A DNA stretch of 45,252 nt, from positions 1-45,252 of the forward strand of contig JAQCNN010000069.1 in assembly GCA_028275005.1 (NCBI GenBank), given 5' to 3'. The number at the start of each line of letters is the position of its first letter. Position 1 is the first letter of the stretch. The stretch comes from Salinirussus sp. GTDB lineage: Archaea; Halobacteriota; Halobacteria; Halobacteriales; Haloarculaceae. The translations under genes and the position numbers were made by a program. Positions 1 to 8,152 of this stretch are shown one piece after another. The notes beneath the pieces were generated by a model, which saw nothing but the letters and a program-made list of their open reading frames with translations, made no database searches and was not told the origin of the DNA.

Positions 1-882
1 GGTCCACTCGAACAGCCACTCGAAGAGCTCGCGGGCCTGTTCGCGCCTGCCGACCGACAGGAGAGCGAGCACGAGCTCACAGGACTCGGCGACGGTCACC
101 CAGGGCTCGTCGGCCACACACCGACAGCCCTGTTCCGGCTCGACGAAGCGGTCCCAGCCTGCCTCGAGGCGCCGGCGGGCCCTGTCGCCGCCGAGCACAC
201 CACAGAGCACGGGGTAGTACCAGTCCATGGCGTACCGTGACTTGCTCTCCCAGGTGCGGTCGAAGCGGTCAGGGTGTTCGCGGATGGCGGTCCCCAGCCG
301 GGTGCGGGCGTCGAGCCAGCGGTCCCGGGCACCACCGCGGCCAAGCGTCGCGGCGATGGCCGCCCCACACTCCAGGCTCTTGTAGACGGAGGCACAGGCG
401 CTGACCAGCGCGTCGCGGTGGGGCTCGCCGTCGGCGTCGACGGTCCAGTACACCTCGCCTGTGGGGGTCTGCTGGGCGAGTGCGAACCCGAGGGCGTCCC
501 GGACAGTCGGCCAGTACTCGGCCAGAAACGACCGGTCGCCGGTCACGCGGTAGTGTGTCCAGACCCCGACCGCGGCGTAAGCCGCCCGGTGGGTCTCCTT
601 CCGTTGCTCCTCGCCCTCGTGGCCGTTCGGGCCGGACGCCTCGTCACCGTAGGCCGCCCACCAGCCACCGTCGTCGTGTTGGGTCCCGGCGAGCCAGGCG
701 TAGGCCCGTTCCGCGGCGTCCGTTCGACCCGCCACCGACAGCCCCATTGCACTCTCGACGTGGTCCCAGGGGTCGGCGGGCCCGTCGAGGTACCACGGGA
801 GTAACCCGTCCTCTCGCTGTGTCCGGTCGATGTAGGCCGCGCTGGGTTCGAGTCGTGGGTCCAGCAGGTCCGGCTCACTCAT
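1..882 (-). CDS. Alpha/alpha-barrel (prenyltransferase/squalene-cyclase-like) protein, 3' end outside window
   Basis: This partial gene starts with ATG at 882 and stays open to the left edge, giving 294 codons. The protein begins MSEPDLLDPRLEPSAAYI. It contains repeated aromatic and glycine-rich helical segments, such as QREDGLLPWYLDGP near residues 24-37 and QHDDGGWWAAYGDEA near 77-91. These resemble the alpha/alpha-toroid repeats of proteins often labelled prenyltransferase or six-hairpin glycosidase in haloarchaea. The start overlaps the methyltransferase stop by 8 bp, so the two are probably translationally coupled. The glycosyltransferase upstream suggests a role in glycan or glycolipid metabolism, but this is inference. 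The enzymatic activity is unknown. Confidence 0.7.
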   Translation of the reverse strand, partial: MSEPDLLDPRLEPSAAYIDRTQREDGLLPWYLDGPADPWDHVESAMGLSVAGRTDAAERAYAWLAGTQHDDGGWWAAYGDEASGPNGHEGEEQRKETHRAAYAAVGVWTHYRVTGDRSFLAEYWPTVRDALGFALAQQTPTGEVYWTVDADGEPHRDALVSACASVYKSLECGAAIAATLGRGGARDRWLDARTRLGTAIREHPDRFDRTWESKSRYAMDWYYPVLCGVLGGDRARRRLEAGWDRFVEPEQGCRCVADEPWVTVAESCELVLALLSVGRREQARELFEWLFEWT

Positions 883-1582
883 TGGCCTCGAAGTAGAGGA
901 CAACGCTCTTGCCCAACAGCGGGTCGAGTGCCCCCTCGAGCGCCCGGACCGGCCGAGGGTCGCTCAGGACGTCCCACTCGAGAAAGCGCTCGTAGGCCCG
1001 CAGCGGGAGGGGCTGTTCGTCGGGGTCGTCGGCCCGGTCCCACCAGAGACACTTCAGCCACCAGTAGGGGGTGTGCAGCGCGTGGGCGAAGTGCCCGCCG
1101 AGATGTCGAAAGCCACGTGCTTCGACCGCCGCCCGCAGTTCCTCGCGGTCGAAGATGCGGACGTGGCCGCCATCGACCCGGTGGTACTCCTCGGAGAGCA
1201 GCCAGCAGACCCGTTCGGGGCCGTAGCGAGGCACGCTGACCGCGAGCGCCCCGCCGGGCCGGCAGACCCGCCGGAGTTCCGTGATCGCGGCCTCGTGGTC
1301 TGGGAGATGCTCTAGCACCTCCGAGCAGACCACGATGTCGAAGGCGCCGTCGACGAACGGCAGGGAGAGGGCGTCACCACAGAGGAAGGTGCCAGGGGTC
1401 CCGTCGGCGTAGGTGTTGTAGTCCTCCCTGGCAGTCACGAGCCGGTCGGCGTCGACGTCGACGCCGACGACCTCGCCGGCGTCGCTGGCGGCAGCAACGG
1501 CGTGGCGGCCCTCGCCACAGCCCACATCGAGCACCCGAGCCCCCGGTCCCGACGGGAGCCGGTCGAACTCAACCGTCTCCAT
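875..1582 (-). CDS. Class I SAM-dependent methyltransferase
   Basis: This is a 235-residue protein with a Rossmann-type methyltransferase fold. Motif I (VLDVGCGEGRH) lies near residues 17-27, an acidic strand (VVGVDVDADR) follows, and the motif 4-like segment FDIVVCSEVLEHLPD is of the UbiE/COQ5 (Methyltransf_11) kind. I chose the ATG at 1582 because the longer reading frame runs far into the upstream glycosyltransferase. This start gives a 14-bp overlap with the glycosyltransferase stop and places motif I at the usual distance from the N-terminus. The substrate cannot be read from the sequence. Its position between a glycosyltransferase and an alpha/alpha-barrel protein suggests a sugar or lipid-linked acceptor. 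Confidence 0.82.
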   Translation of the reverse strand: METVEFDRLPSGPGARVLDVGCGEGRHAVAAASDAGEVVGVDVDADRLVTAREDYNTYADGTPGTFLCGDALSLPFVDGAFDIVVCSEVLEHLPDHEAAITELRRVCRPGGALAVSVPRYGPERVCWLLSEEYHRVDGGHVRIFDREELRAAVEARGFRHLGGHFAHALHTPYWWLKCLWWDRADDPDEQPLPLRAYERFLEWDVLSDPRPVRALEGALDPLLGKSVVLYFEANE

Positions 1583-2972
1583 TGGTGATCGCCTGCCGGT
1601 AGGTCCGTGCTGTCTCGCGTGCGGCCCGCTCCCAGGCGAACTCCTGGACGACGCGCTCACGGCCGCGACGGCCCAGCCGGCGCCGCCGGTCCGGGTCACC
1701 GAGCAGGGCTACGATAGCAGTCGCCAACGCGTCCGCGTCCGCGGCCGGGACCTGCACGCCCGCGTCCCCGACGACCTCGGGCAGGGCGCCGCCGTCGGTC
1801 GCGACGACCGGCACGCCACAGGCCATCGCCTCCCCTGCCGGGAGCCCAAAGCCCTCGTAGACCGAGGGAACGACCGCGACGTCGGCGCTCGCGTAGAGGT
1901 CGACCAGCCGGTCGGTCGTGACCCCGGCGTGGGTCGTGACCGCATCGCCGAGCCCCAGTTCCGCGACCAGCCGGTCGGCGTCACCGCCGTCGTCGAACTC
2001 CCCGACGACGACCAGCTCGGCGTCGACGGACTCGCGGACCTGTGCGAACGCCCGGAGGAGGTAGCGGACCCCCTTGACCGGGGCGTCCGCGCTGACCGTC
2101 GTCATCAGGCGGGACGCCGCCCGCCCCGAGTCGGTCGTTTCGCCTCGCTCTGCCCCGCCGGGCCGTGGCTCGAAGACGTCGGTGTCGACCCCGTTGTGGA
2201 CGACGCGGACGGCGTCAGGGCTGGCGCCGAAGTCCGCCACGGTCCGCTCGCGTGCCGCCTCCGAGACGGTCACGACGTGGGAGAGTTGTGGGACAACCGC
2301 CTGCTGCATCCGGAGAAAGTGGTACCACCGGCGGACGAGTAGCCGCTCGCTGAGCCCGTCGGTCTCGGCGAGGGTGACCTCGCGGTCGACCGTGATCGGG
2401 TGGTGGACTGTTGCGACCACCGGATAACCCCGGTCGGCGAGTTCGGGCAGGGCGTAACACAGCGACTGGTTGTCGTGGACAACGTCGTAGTCGGGCTCAC
2501 AGGCCTCGAAATGGTCGAGCACCCGGCGTCCGAAGGCGTAGGGGTCCGGAAAGCCGCCGGTCAGCGCGCTGAGCCACTCGTAGAGGGCGGTCGGGTCGGC
2601 GAGGTAGGCGGGCTCGAACTGCCGGAGCCGGTGTAGGCTGTCGACGATATTCTCGCCGGGGAGTTTCACCAGCCGGACCCCCTCGTCCAGGTCCGGATAC
2701 GGCTTGCCGGAGATGACGTCGACCGAGTGGCCCAGGGCCGTCAGCGCCCGGCTGAGATACTTGACGTAGACCCCCTGACCGCCGGAGTAGGGATCACTAC
2801 GGTAGCTCAACAGGCAGACGTCGAGGGACCCACCACCCCCGGACCCGGTCAGGTCGGCCGGGTTCGGCCGCTCGGTCGTCACCTCGCCGGCTCCCGGCGA
2901 CTGCGAGGCCTCCGGGGGGACCGTGGCGCCGAGTGTCCCCGGCAACAGCCGTCGAAGCGCACCTCTCACCAT
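1569..2972 (-). CDS. GT4-family (GT-B fold) glycosyltransferase
   Basis: The 467-residue protein carries the N-terminal pattern DVCLLSYRSDPYSGGQGVYV, typical of retaining GT4 enzymes. It also has the C-terminal EX7E-type donor-site motif in VYEGFGLPAGEAMACGVPVV, followed by GGALPEVVGDAG. It probably transfers a nucleotide-activated sugar at the inner face of the membrane. A basic N-terminal stretch (MVRGALRRLLPGT) and a low-complexity linker come before the catalytic domain. I preferred the ATG at 2972 to a TTG at 2984 because a TATA-like box at 3000-3006 fits leaderless initiation there. It heads the operon with the methyltransferase and the alpha/alpha-barrel protein. Confidence 0.85.
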   Translation of the reverse strand: MVRGALRRLLPGTLGATVPPEASQSPGAGEVTTERPNPADLTGSGGGGSLDVCLLSYRSDPYSGGQGVYVKYLSRALTALGHSVDVISGKPYPDLDEGVRLVKLPGENIVDSLHRLRQFEPAYLADPTALYEWLSALTGGFPDPYAFGRRVLDHFEACEPDYDVVHDNQSLCYALPELADRGYPVVATVHHPITVDREVTLAETDGLSERLLVRRWYHFLRMQQAVVPQLSHVVTVSEAARERTVADFGASPDAVRVVHNGVDTDVFEPRPGGAERGETTDSGRAASRLMTTVSADAPVKGVRYLLRAFAQVRESVDAELVVVGEFDDGGDADRLVAELGLGDAVTTHAGVTTDRLVDLYASADVAVVPSVYEGFGLPAGEAMACGVPVVATDGGALPEVVGDAGVQVPAADADALATAIVALLGDPDRRRRLGRRGRERVVQEFAWERAARETARTYRQAITNGDG

Positions 2973-2999
2973 CGGTTGCCCCAAGAAACAGAAAACGGA

Positions 3000-3006
3000 G
3001 TGATAG
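3000..3006 (-). promoter_or_regulatory. TATA-like box of the glycosyltransferase operon
   Basis: On the minus strand this reads CTATCAC, preceded by an A-rich BRE-like segment. It is centred about 31 nt before the ATG at 2972, so the transcript should be leaderless or nearly so. Confidence 0.5.
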
Positions 3007-3165
3007 TGGTTTCGCTTTCCCGCGGCTCGGCGCGGACGGGACGGGCGGTGTCACGCGAACGGCGTCTCACAGCCAGGGCCAGAGCGGCCAACGGCAAAAA
3101 GCCACGTGCTCGGGGAGGCGTACACGCGGAACCCGAGCCGAGCCGCCGTGGGGTTGTCTCCGGCG

Positions 3166-5430
3166 CTACTGGAAGGTGCGGCTGACCTGCCCCTCCTCGG
3201 GCTGGTCCGGCTCGCGGGTCTGGAACTGCTCCTCTATCTCCTCGTAGCGCTCGCGGGTGTCGGCATCGACGCTGGGGCCGACCTCCTCGAGGGCCTCCTC
3301 GAAGTGGTCCATCGTCAGGCGGACGTTCCCGACGGTGTCGTCGACCTCGTCGGGGTCGACGCTGTTGATGAACTCCCGGGTCGCGGCCATCGACGCCTCC
3401 CGACTGACCGCCTCGATGTCCGCGCCAACGTAACCCTCGGTACGGGCAGCCAGGTCGTCGAGGTCGACCCCCTCGGCCAGCGGCTTGCCGCGGGTGTGGA
3501 CCTCGAGGATCTTCCGGCGGGCCCCCTCGTCGGGGACGGGTACGTGGACGTGGCGGTCCAGCCGGCCGGGGCGGATCAACGCGGAGTCGATGAGGTCCGG
3601 ACGGTTCGTGGTCGCGATCACGACGACGTCCTCGAGCTCCTCGAGCCCGTCGAGTTCGGTCAGTAGCTGGGAGACGACCCGCTCACCGACACCGGAGTCA
3701 CCGGCCTGACGGCCCCGCTCGCCGGCGATCGAGTCGATCTCGTCGAAGAAGACGACGGTCGGGGCGTTCGACCGCGCCTTCTCGAAGACCTCACGAACCC
3801 CCTTCTCGCTCTCGCCGACGTACTTGTTGAGCAGCTCCGGCCCCTTTATCGAGATGAAGTTGCTCTGGGCCTCGTTGGCGATGGCCTTCGCAAGCAGTGT
3901 CTTTCCCGTCCCGGGCGGGCCGTAGAGCAGGACACCTTTTGCCGCCTGCATGTCCATCTGCTCGAACACCTCGGGGTAGTCGAGCGGCCACTGGATGGTC
4001 TCCCGGAGCCGCTCTTTTGTCCCCTCGAGCCCGCCGACGGACTCCCAGGTGACGTCCGGCACCTCGACGAAGACCTCCCGGAGCGCGGAGGGCTCGACGC
4101 CCTTCAGCGCCTGCTTGAAGTCGTCCTCGCTGACCTCGAGTCGCTCCAGGGTCTCGGCGGGGATCTCGTCCTCCTCGAGGTTGAGGTCCGGCCGGATACG
4201 CCGCAGGGCACCCATTGCGCCCTCCTTTGCGAGTTGCTCGATGTCCGCGCCGACGAAGCCGTGGGTGCTCTCGGCGTACTCCTCGAGGTCGATCCCCTCG
4301 GCGAGGGGCATCCCGCGGGTGTGGACCTGGAGGATCTCCAGGCGCCCACCCTTGTCCGGGACGCCGACCTCGATCTCGCGGTCGAATCTGCCACCCCGGC
4401 GCAGCGCGGGGTCCAGCGCGTCGACACGGTTGGTCGCGCCGATGACGATCACCTCGCCACGCTCGTCGAGCCCGTCCATCAGCGAGAGCAACTGGGCGAC
4501 CACCCGGCGCTCCACGTCGCCGGAGGTCTCACCGCGCTCGGGGGCGATGGAGTCGATCTCGTCGATAAAGACCACGGCCGGCGCGTTCTCCTCGGCCTCC
4601 TCGAAGACCTCACGGAGCTGCTCCTCGCTCTCGCCGTAGTACTTCGACATGATCTCCGGGCCGGAGATGTTGGTAAAGTAGGCGTCGATCTCGTTGGCGA
4701 CGGCCTTTGCCATCAGCGTCTTTCCCGTCCCGGGCGGGCCGTGGAGCAGCACACCCTTCGGGGGCTCGATACCGAGTTGCTGGAACAGCTCGGGGTGGCG
4801 CATCGGCAACTCGATCATCTCGCGGACCTGTTCGAGCTCGCCGTCGAGTCCGCCGATATCCTCGTAGCTGACATCGGGGGCCGTTGCCTCGCTCGAGGGT
4901 GACCCGCCGGAGATCTGCTCGGCGGGCTGGTCGGTGACGTCGACCTCCGTCGAGTCCGTGACGACGACTGTCCCCCCTGGGTCGGTGCTCGCGATCTTCA
5001 GGGGGATCTTCTGTCCGGACATCGAGGACAGCGGCCCGAGCCCGAAGGAGACGGGTACGGTCTGTCCCTCGGTGACCGCCTGCCCCGAGAGGTTCGAGCG
5101 GATCATCGGGCCGACGTTGCCCCGGACGCGGAGGTTCTGCGGGAGTGCAACGGTCACGCTGGTCGCCGGCTTCACCTCCGCCTTCTCGACGGACACGGAG
5201 TCGTCGATACCTGTCCCGGTCTCCTGACGGAGCTGGCCGTCGATACGGACGACACCCTCGCCCTGGTCCTCCGGGTAGCCGGGCCAGACACGTGCAACGG
5301 CCCGCCCCTCACCCTCGATGACGACGTAGTCGCCGTTCTCTAGCTCCATCTCGGACATCGCCGCCCGGTCGATGGCCGCCAGCCCACGGCCCGCGTCCTT
5401 CTGTTTTAGCGGTTTGATGGTGAGTTTCAT
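3166..5430 (-). CDS. cdc48: CDC48/VCP-type AAA+ ATPase
   Basis: This 754-residue tandem AAA+ unfoldase is the archaeal homologue of p97/VCP. An N-domain (double-psi barrel, residues about 1-180) is followed by D1 and D2. Walker A GPPGTGKT occurs at 231-238 and 504-511. Walker B occurs near 286-292 (VVFIDEIDS) and 559-565 (VVFFDEIDS). SRH arginines follow in ATNRVDALDPALRRGGRFD and ATTNRPDLIDSALIRPGRLD. It forms hexamers that extract and unfold proteins, and in archaea it can feed the 20S proteasome. The C-terminus is VSRTFQ, nearly the same as that of PAN in this window. The start overlaps the stop of a small upstream gene as ATGA, so the two form one operon. Confidence 0.96.
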   Translation of the reverse strand: MKLTIKPLKQKDAGRGLAAIDRAAMSEMELENGDYVVIEGEGRAVARVWPGYPEDQGEGVVRIDGQLRQETGTGIDDSVSVEKAEVKPATSVTVALPQNLRVRGNVGPMIRSNLSGQAVTEGQTVPVSFGLGPLSSMSGQKIPLKIASTDPGGTVVVTDSTEVDVTDQPAEQISGGSPSSEATAPDVSYEDIGGLDGELEQVREMIELPMRHPELFQQLGIEPPKGVLLHGPPGTGKTLMAKAVANEIDAYFTNISGPEIMSKYYGESEEQLREVFEEAEENAPAVVFIDEIDSIAPERGETSGDVERRVVAQLLSLMDGLDERGEVIVIGATNRVDALDPALRRGGRFDREIEVGVPDKGGRLEILQVHTRGMPLAEGIDLEEYAESTHGFVGADIEQLAKEGAMGALRRIRPDLNLEEDEIPAETLERLEVSEDDFKQALKGVEPSALREVFVEVPDVTWESVGGLEGTKERLRETIQWPLDYPEVFEQMDMQAAKGVLLYGPPGTGKTLLAKAIANEAQSNFISIKGPELLNKYVGESEKGVREVFEKARSNAPTVVFFDEIDSIAGERGRQAGDSGVGERVVSQLLTELDGLEELEDVVVIATTNRPDLIDSALIRPGRLDRHVHVPVPDEGARRKILEVHTRGKPLAEGVDLDDLAARTEGYVGADIEAVSREASMAATREFINSVDPDEVDDTVGNVRLTMDHFEEALEEVGPSVDADTRERYEEIEEQFQTREPDQPEEGQVSRTFQ

Positions 5431-5657
5431 GCATTCACCTCGATGGTGAGGACACCGTTGTTCATAAACGCCCGCGCGTCGGCGCCGACCTCGAACTCGT
5501 GGTGGTCCTCGCCGGCGACGACGATGACCGTCTCGCCGACAACGTCAACGGCCGCGTCGGCACCGCGGCCGACGTCCGCAACCAGCACGAGCCCGTCCTC
5601 GTCCTCGAAGCGACGGGCGACGATGCCCTCCTCTTCCAGCTGCTGTAACACAGTCAT
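5427..5657 (-). CDS. Small acidic Hsp20-like/uncharacterised protein coupled to cdc48
   Basis: The protein has 76 residues (MTVLQQLEEEGIVARRFEDE at its start) and is beta-rich and acidic, with DGLVLVADVGRGADAAVDVVG in the middle. It ends MNNGVLTIEVNA, which recalls the final strand of alpha-crystallin/Hsp20 domains. I do not recognise a characterised family, although similar small proteins occur before cdc48 in haloarchaea. Its stop codon overlaps the cdc48 start by 4 nt, which strongly suggests cotranslation and a role with CDC48, such as an adaptor or co-chaperone (inference). A GTG at 5666 would add three residues. The ATG at 5657 fits the TATA box better. Confidence 0.8.
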   Translation of the reverse strand: MTVLQQLEEEGIVARRFEDEDGLVLVADVGRGADAAVDVVGETVIVVAGEDHHEFEVGADARAFMNNGVLTIEVNA

Positions 5658-5682
5658 GCTAACCACAAGTAAGTGTTAGTCG

Positions 5683-5691
5683 TATATAAAA
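5683..5691 (-). promoter_or_regulatory. TATA box of the small protein-cdc48 operon
   Basis: Read on the minus strand this is TTTTATATA, an excellent haloarchaeal TATA element. It is centred 30 nt before the ATG at 5657 and supports a leaderless or very short-leader mRNA. Confidence 0.7.
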
Positions 5692-5774
5692 GTTTCTCTA
5701 ATCGGCCCGAACGGTAGCCACCGATCGAAGAGACGCTTGTTTGCGGTTCAGGCCCTCTGGCCCGGACACTGAAC

Positions 5775-5866
5775 GCCCGCTCGGGCACACTGAGACGCTG
5801 TGCGTTGCCCGCCGAGCCAAAACGGCTCGGGGAAACCAGCCAGCTTCAAACGGGGCTTCGGCCCCG
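5775..5866. repeat. Three hairpins in the dehydrogenase-cdc48 operon intergenic region
   Basis: Three inverted repeats lie within 92 bp. GCCCG/CGGGC is at 5775-5786. CCGAGCC-5 nt-GGCTCGG is at 5812-5830. CGGGGC-TTCG-GCCCCG is at 5851-5866 and has an ultrastable C(UUCG)G loop on the plus strand. The last hairpin sits 27 bp beyond the stop of the minus-strand dehydrogenase gene, so it may mark that transcript's 3' end. Nothing codes in 5692-5892. Confidence 0.45.
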
Positions 5867-5892
5867 GATATCGGGTCCTGCCTGTGACCCCG

Positions 5893-6906
5893 CTACTGCT
5901 GGGGTCTGACCACGAGCTTGCCGACCTGGTCACGGTCCTGCATCGCGGCAAAGGCCGCGTCCGTCTCCCCGAGGGGGTAGGTCTCGTCCACCACCGGGTC
6001 GACCTCCCCGTCGGCCACGAGCCCGAGCAGCCGGCGAAGGTCACCCTGGGTCCCCATCGTGCTGCCGACGACGCGCTTGTGCTGGAGGAACAGGTCGGCG
6101 ACCTGTACGGTCGACTCGCCGCCGGCCGTCCGGCCACAGACGACCATGGTCCCGCCACGCCGGAGCACCGACTGGCCGAGGCCGGTGTACTCCCCGCCGA
6201 GGTGGTTGAAGACGGCGTCGAATCGACCGTCGACCGCTTCGCGGATCGTGTCGATATCGGTGGACTCGACCCCTCGGTCGAGCCCCAGTTCGCGCACGCG
6301 GTCGAGCTTTCGGCCGGAGGAGGAGGTCCCGACCGACTCCAGCCCGAGCGCGTCGGCGATCTGGACGGTCGCGACCCCGACACCGCCGGTCGCGCCAGGG
6401 ACGAACACACGGTCACCAACCTCCAGGTCGGCCTGTCGAAACATGTGGTATGCCGTCATGTAGGCGGTCGGGACCGCGGCGGCCTCGACCGGCGTGACAC
6501 CCTCGGGCAGCGCGAGCAGTCGGTCGGCCGGGACGCGGGCGGTCTCGGCGAGCCCGCCGTGAAACAGCGAGAACCGCTCACAGAGGTTCTCCGGCCCCTC
6601 CCGGCAGTACTGACAGCTCCCACAGGTCTCGTTCGGGCAGAGCACTACCCGGTCGCCGGGCTCGACGTCCCGGACGGCTGCCCCGACCTCCCGAACTGTG
6701 CCCGCGACGTCCAGCCCGGAGACGAAGGGGAGGTCGCCGCCGTCGACCATCGCCGAGTCCCCGTCGAGAATCCAGAGGTCGTGGCGGTTGATCGAGCAGG
6801 CCTCGACGTCGATGACTGCCCCGTCCGCCCCGGGCTCGGGTGTTTCCTGCTCGATGACGCCCACGCCGTCCGGGCCGGTCAGTTCGGTGAATGCTGCGGC
6901 GCGCAT
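5893..6906 (-). CDS. Zinc-containing alcohol dehydrogenase / quinone oxidoreductase family (MDR) protein
   Basis: This 337-residue protein belongs to the medium-chain dehydrogenase/reductase superfamily and oxidises or reduces an alcohol, aldehyde or enone with NAD(P)H. A GroES-like domain carries the four structural-zinc cysteines in CGSCQYCREGPENLC. A Rossmann domain follows with VPGATGGVGVATVQIAD. At the place where zinc alcohol dehydrogenases have the first catalytic zinc ligand (GxCHxD), this protein has SINRHDL. The catalytic zinc may therefore be absent, as in quinone oxidoreductases. ATG at 6906 is preceded by a TATA-like box, so it is probably monocistronic. The substrate is unknown. 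Confidence 0.87.
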   Translation of the reverse strand: MRAAAFTELTGPDGVGVIEQETPEPGADGAVIDVEACSINRHDLWILDGDSAMVDGGDLPFVSGLDVAGTVREVGAAVRDVEPGDRVVLCPNETCGSCQYCREGPENLCERFSLFHGGLAETARVPADRLLALPEGVTPVEAAAVPTAYMTAYHMFRQADLEVGDRVFVPGATGGVGVATVQIADALGLESVGTSSSGRKLDRVRELGLDRGVESTDIDTIREAVDGRFDAVFNHLGGEYTGLGQSVLRRGGTMVVCGRTAGGESTVQVADLFLQHKRVVGSTMGTQGDLRRLLGLVADGEVDPVVDETYPLGETDAAFAAMQDRDQVGKLVVRPQQ

Positions 6907-6926
6907 ACCCCACTATCTACCCGGGG

Positions 6927-6933
6927 GATAAAG
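6927..6933 (-). promoter_or_regulatory. TATA-like box of the dehydrogenase gene
   Basis: It reads CTTTATC on the minus strand and is centred 24 nt before the ATG at 6906. It lies in the short gap to panB, which argues for separate transcription. Confidence 0.5.
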
Positions 6934-6937
6934 ATAG

Positions 6938-7747
6938 TTAGTACAGCTCGTCCAGCTCGTCGACGGTCCGGCTGTGTTCGGGCCCCGGGAAGCTGCCGCC
7001 CTCGACAGCCTCGACGTAGGCGTCCAGCGCGGCCTCCATCTCGCCGCGGACGTCGCCGAAGGCCTCCGCGAACGGCGGCGACCCCGCCGAGAGCCCGACG
7101 GCGTCGGTAAAGACCAGCACCTGCCCGTCACAGTCCGGCCCGGCGCCGATACCGATCGTCGGGACCGAGAGCTCCTCGGTGACCCCTGCAGCCAGGTTCG
7201 CGGGCACGTGTTCGAGCACGCAGGCGAACGCCCCCGCCTCCTCGTGCTCGCGGGCGAGGTCGGCGATCTCCTCGGCACGCGCTTGCTCGACGCCCTGGCG
7301 GGTGTAGCCGGTCCGGTGGACCTGCTGTGGGGTGAGACCGACGTGGGCCATGACCGGAACCCCGAGGTCCGTCAGCCGCTCGGTCAGGGGGACGGTGTGG
7401 GGGCCGGACTCGACTTTCACCGCGTGGGCGCCCTCCTCCTTTACCATCCGGCCACAGTGTTCGATGGCGTCCGCGCGGTCGACCCCGACCGAGAGAAAGG
7501 GCATGTCGGCGACGACGAGGGCGTCCTCGGTGCCGCGGGCGACCGCGCCGGTGCGGGAGGCAACCTCGTCGACGGTGACCGGGAGTGTCGAGTCGTAGCC
7601 CAGTACGGCGTTACCCATGCTGTCGCCGACGAGGACGATGTCCACGCCTGCGGCGTCGACGAGTGCCGCCGTCACGGCGTCGTAGGCGGTGAGCATCGTG
7701 ATCGGTTCCTCGCCGGCCTGCGCCCGGAGGTCACGGACCGTGGTCAT
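6938..7747 (-). CDS. panB: 3-methyl-2-oxobutanoate hydroxymethyltransferase
   Basis: PanB (269 residues) makes ketopantoate from 2-oxoisovalerate and 5,10-methylene-tetrahydrofolate, the first committed step of coenzyme A synthesis. It folds as a (beta/alpha)8 barrel. Recognisable PanB signatures are MLTAYDAVTAALVDAAGVD, VLVGDSMGNAVLGYDSTLPV (metal and substrate site), ADMPFLSVGV, VKVESG, MAHVGLTPQQ and GIGAGPDCDGQVLVFTDAVG. The ATG at 7747 gives the usual family length and N-terminus (MTTVRDLRAQ). The longer frame to 7837 would pass through the TATA-like box at 7770-7777. Confidence 0.94.
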   Translation of the reverse strand: MTTVRDLRAQAGEEPITMLTAYDAVTAALVDAAGVDIVLVGDSMGNAVLGYDSTLPVTVDEVASRTGAVARGTEDALVVADMPFLSVGVDRADAIEHCGRMVKEEGAHAVKVESGPHTVPLTERLTDLGVPVMAHVGLTPQQVHRTGYTRQGVEQARAEEIADLAREHEEAGAFACVLEHVPANLAAGVTEELSVPTIGIGAGPDCDGQVLVFTDAVGLSAGSPPFAEAFGDVRGEMEAALDAYVEAVEGGSFPGPEHSRTVDELDELY

Positions 7748-7769
7748 ATGCGGCGGTAGACGCCCGACG

Positions 7770-7777
7770 GTTAAGCC
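7770..7777 (-). promoter_or_regulatory. TATA-like box of panB
   Basis: On the minus strand it reads GGCTTAAC, centred 26 nt before the ATG at 7747. It decides the panB start and implies a leaderless transcript. Confidence 0.5.
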
Positions 7778-7870
7778 CTCTCGGGAACCGGCCCGGCCTC
7801 GACAGCGGCGAACGGTCGGGCAGACGGACCACAGCAAACCGCCAGGGGCTTGTCGGTGGCCCCCTCATCG

Positions 7871-8143
7871 GTGTCTGTGTCTCCTGAAGTCGAGCGGACG
7901 GACCCCGACGGTGTCGACTTCGGGTGGGTCATGCAGATGACGTTCGTCCTCACTATCGTCATCGGTGCGCCGCTGGTCGCCGCGCTCTCGCTTGGCACCC
8001 GGCTGCCGGACTGGGGCTCGCGGGCGGCCTTTGCGGTCCGGGTCGGGGCGGTCGTCTGGTTTGTCACCGCAATTACCGCCTACGCGTACGCCCGCCGGTA
8101 CCGGGAGCCCGCCCAGGACGCCGACAGTGGGGACGAGGCGTGA
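7871..8143 (+). CDS. Small two-helix membrane protein (haloarchaeal, uncharacterised)
   Basis: The protein has about 90 residues. A short acidic N-terminus (VERTDPDGVDFGW) is followed by two hydrophobic helices: MQMTFVLTIVIGAPLVAALS and AAFAVRVGAVVWFVTAITAY. It ends in a basic and then acidic tail (ARRYREPAQDADSGDEA). It matches my memory of a haloarchaeal domain-of-unknown-function family (DUF5822), but I could not check this. The start is uncertain among GTG 7871, GTG 7877 and TTG 7850. It converges on the HAD gene with a 9-bp gap. Function unknown; it is probably in the cytoplasmic membrane. Confidence 0.72.
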   Translation: MSVSPEVERTDPDGVDFGWVMQMTFVLTIVIGAPLVAALSLGTRLPDWGSRAAFAVRVGAVVWFVTAITAYAYARRYREPAQDADSGDEA

Positions 8144-8152
8144 GGCCTGCGG

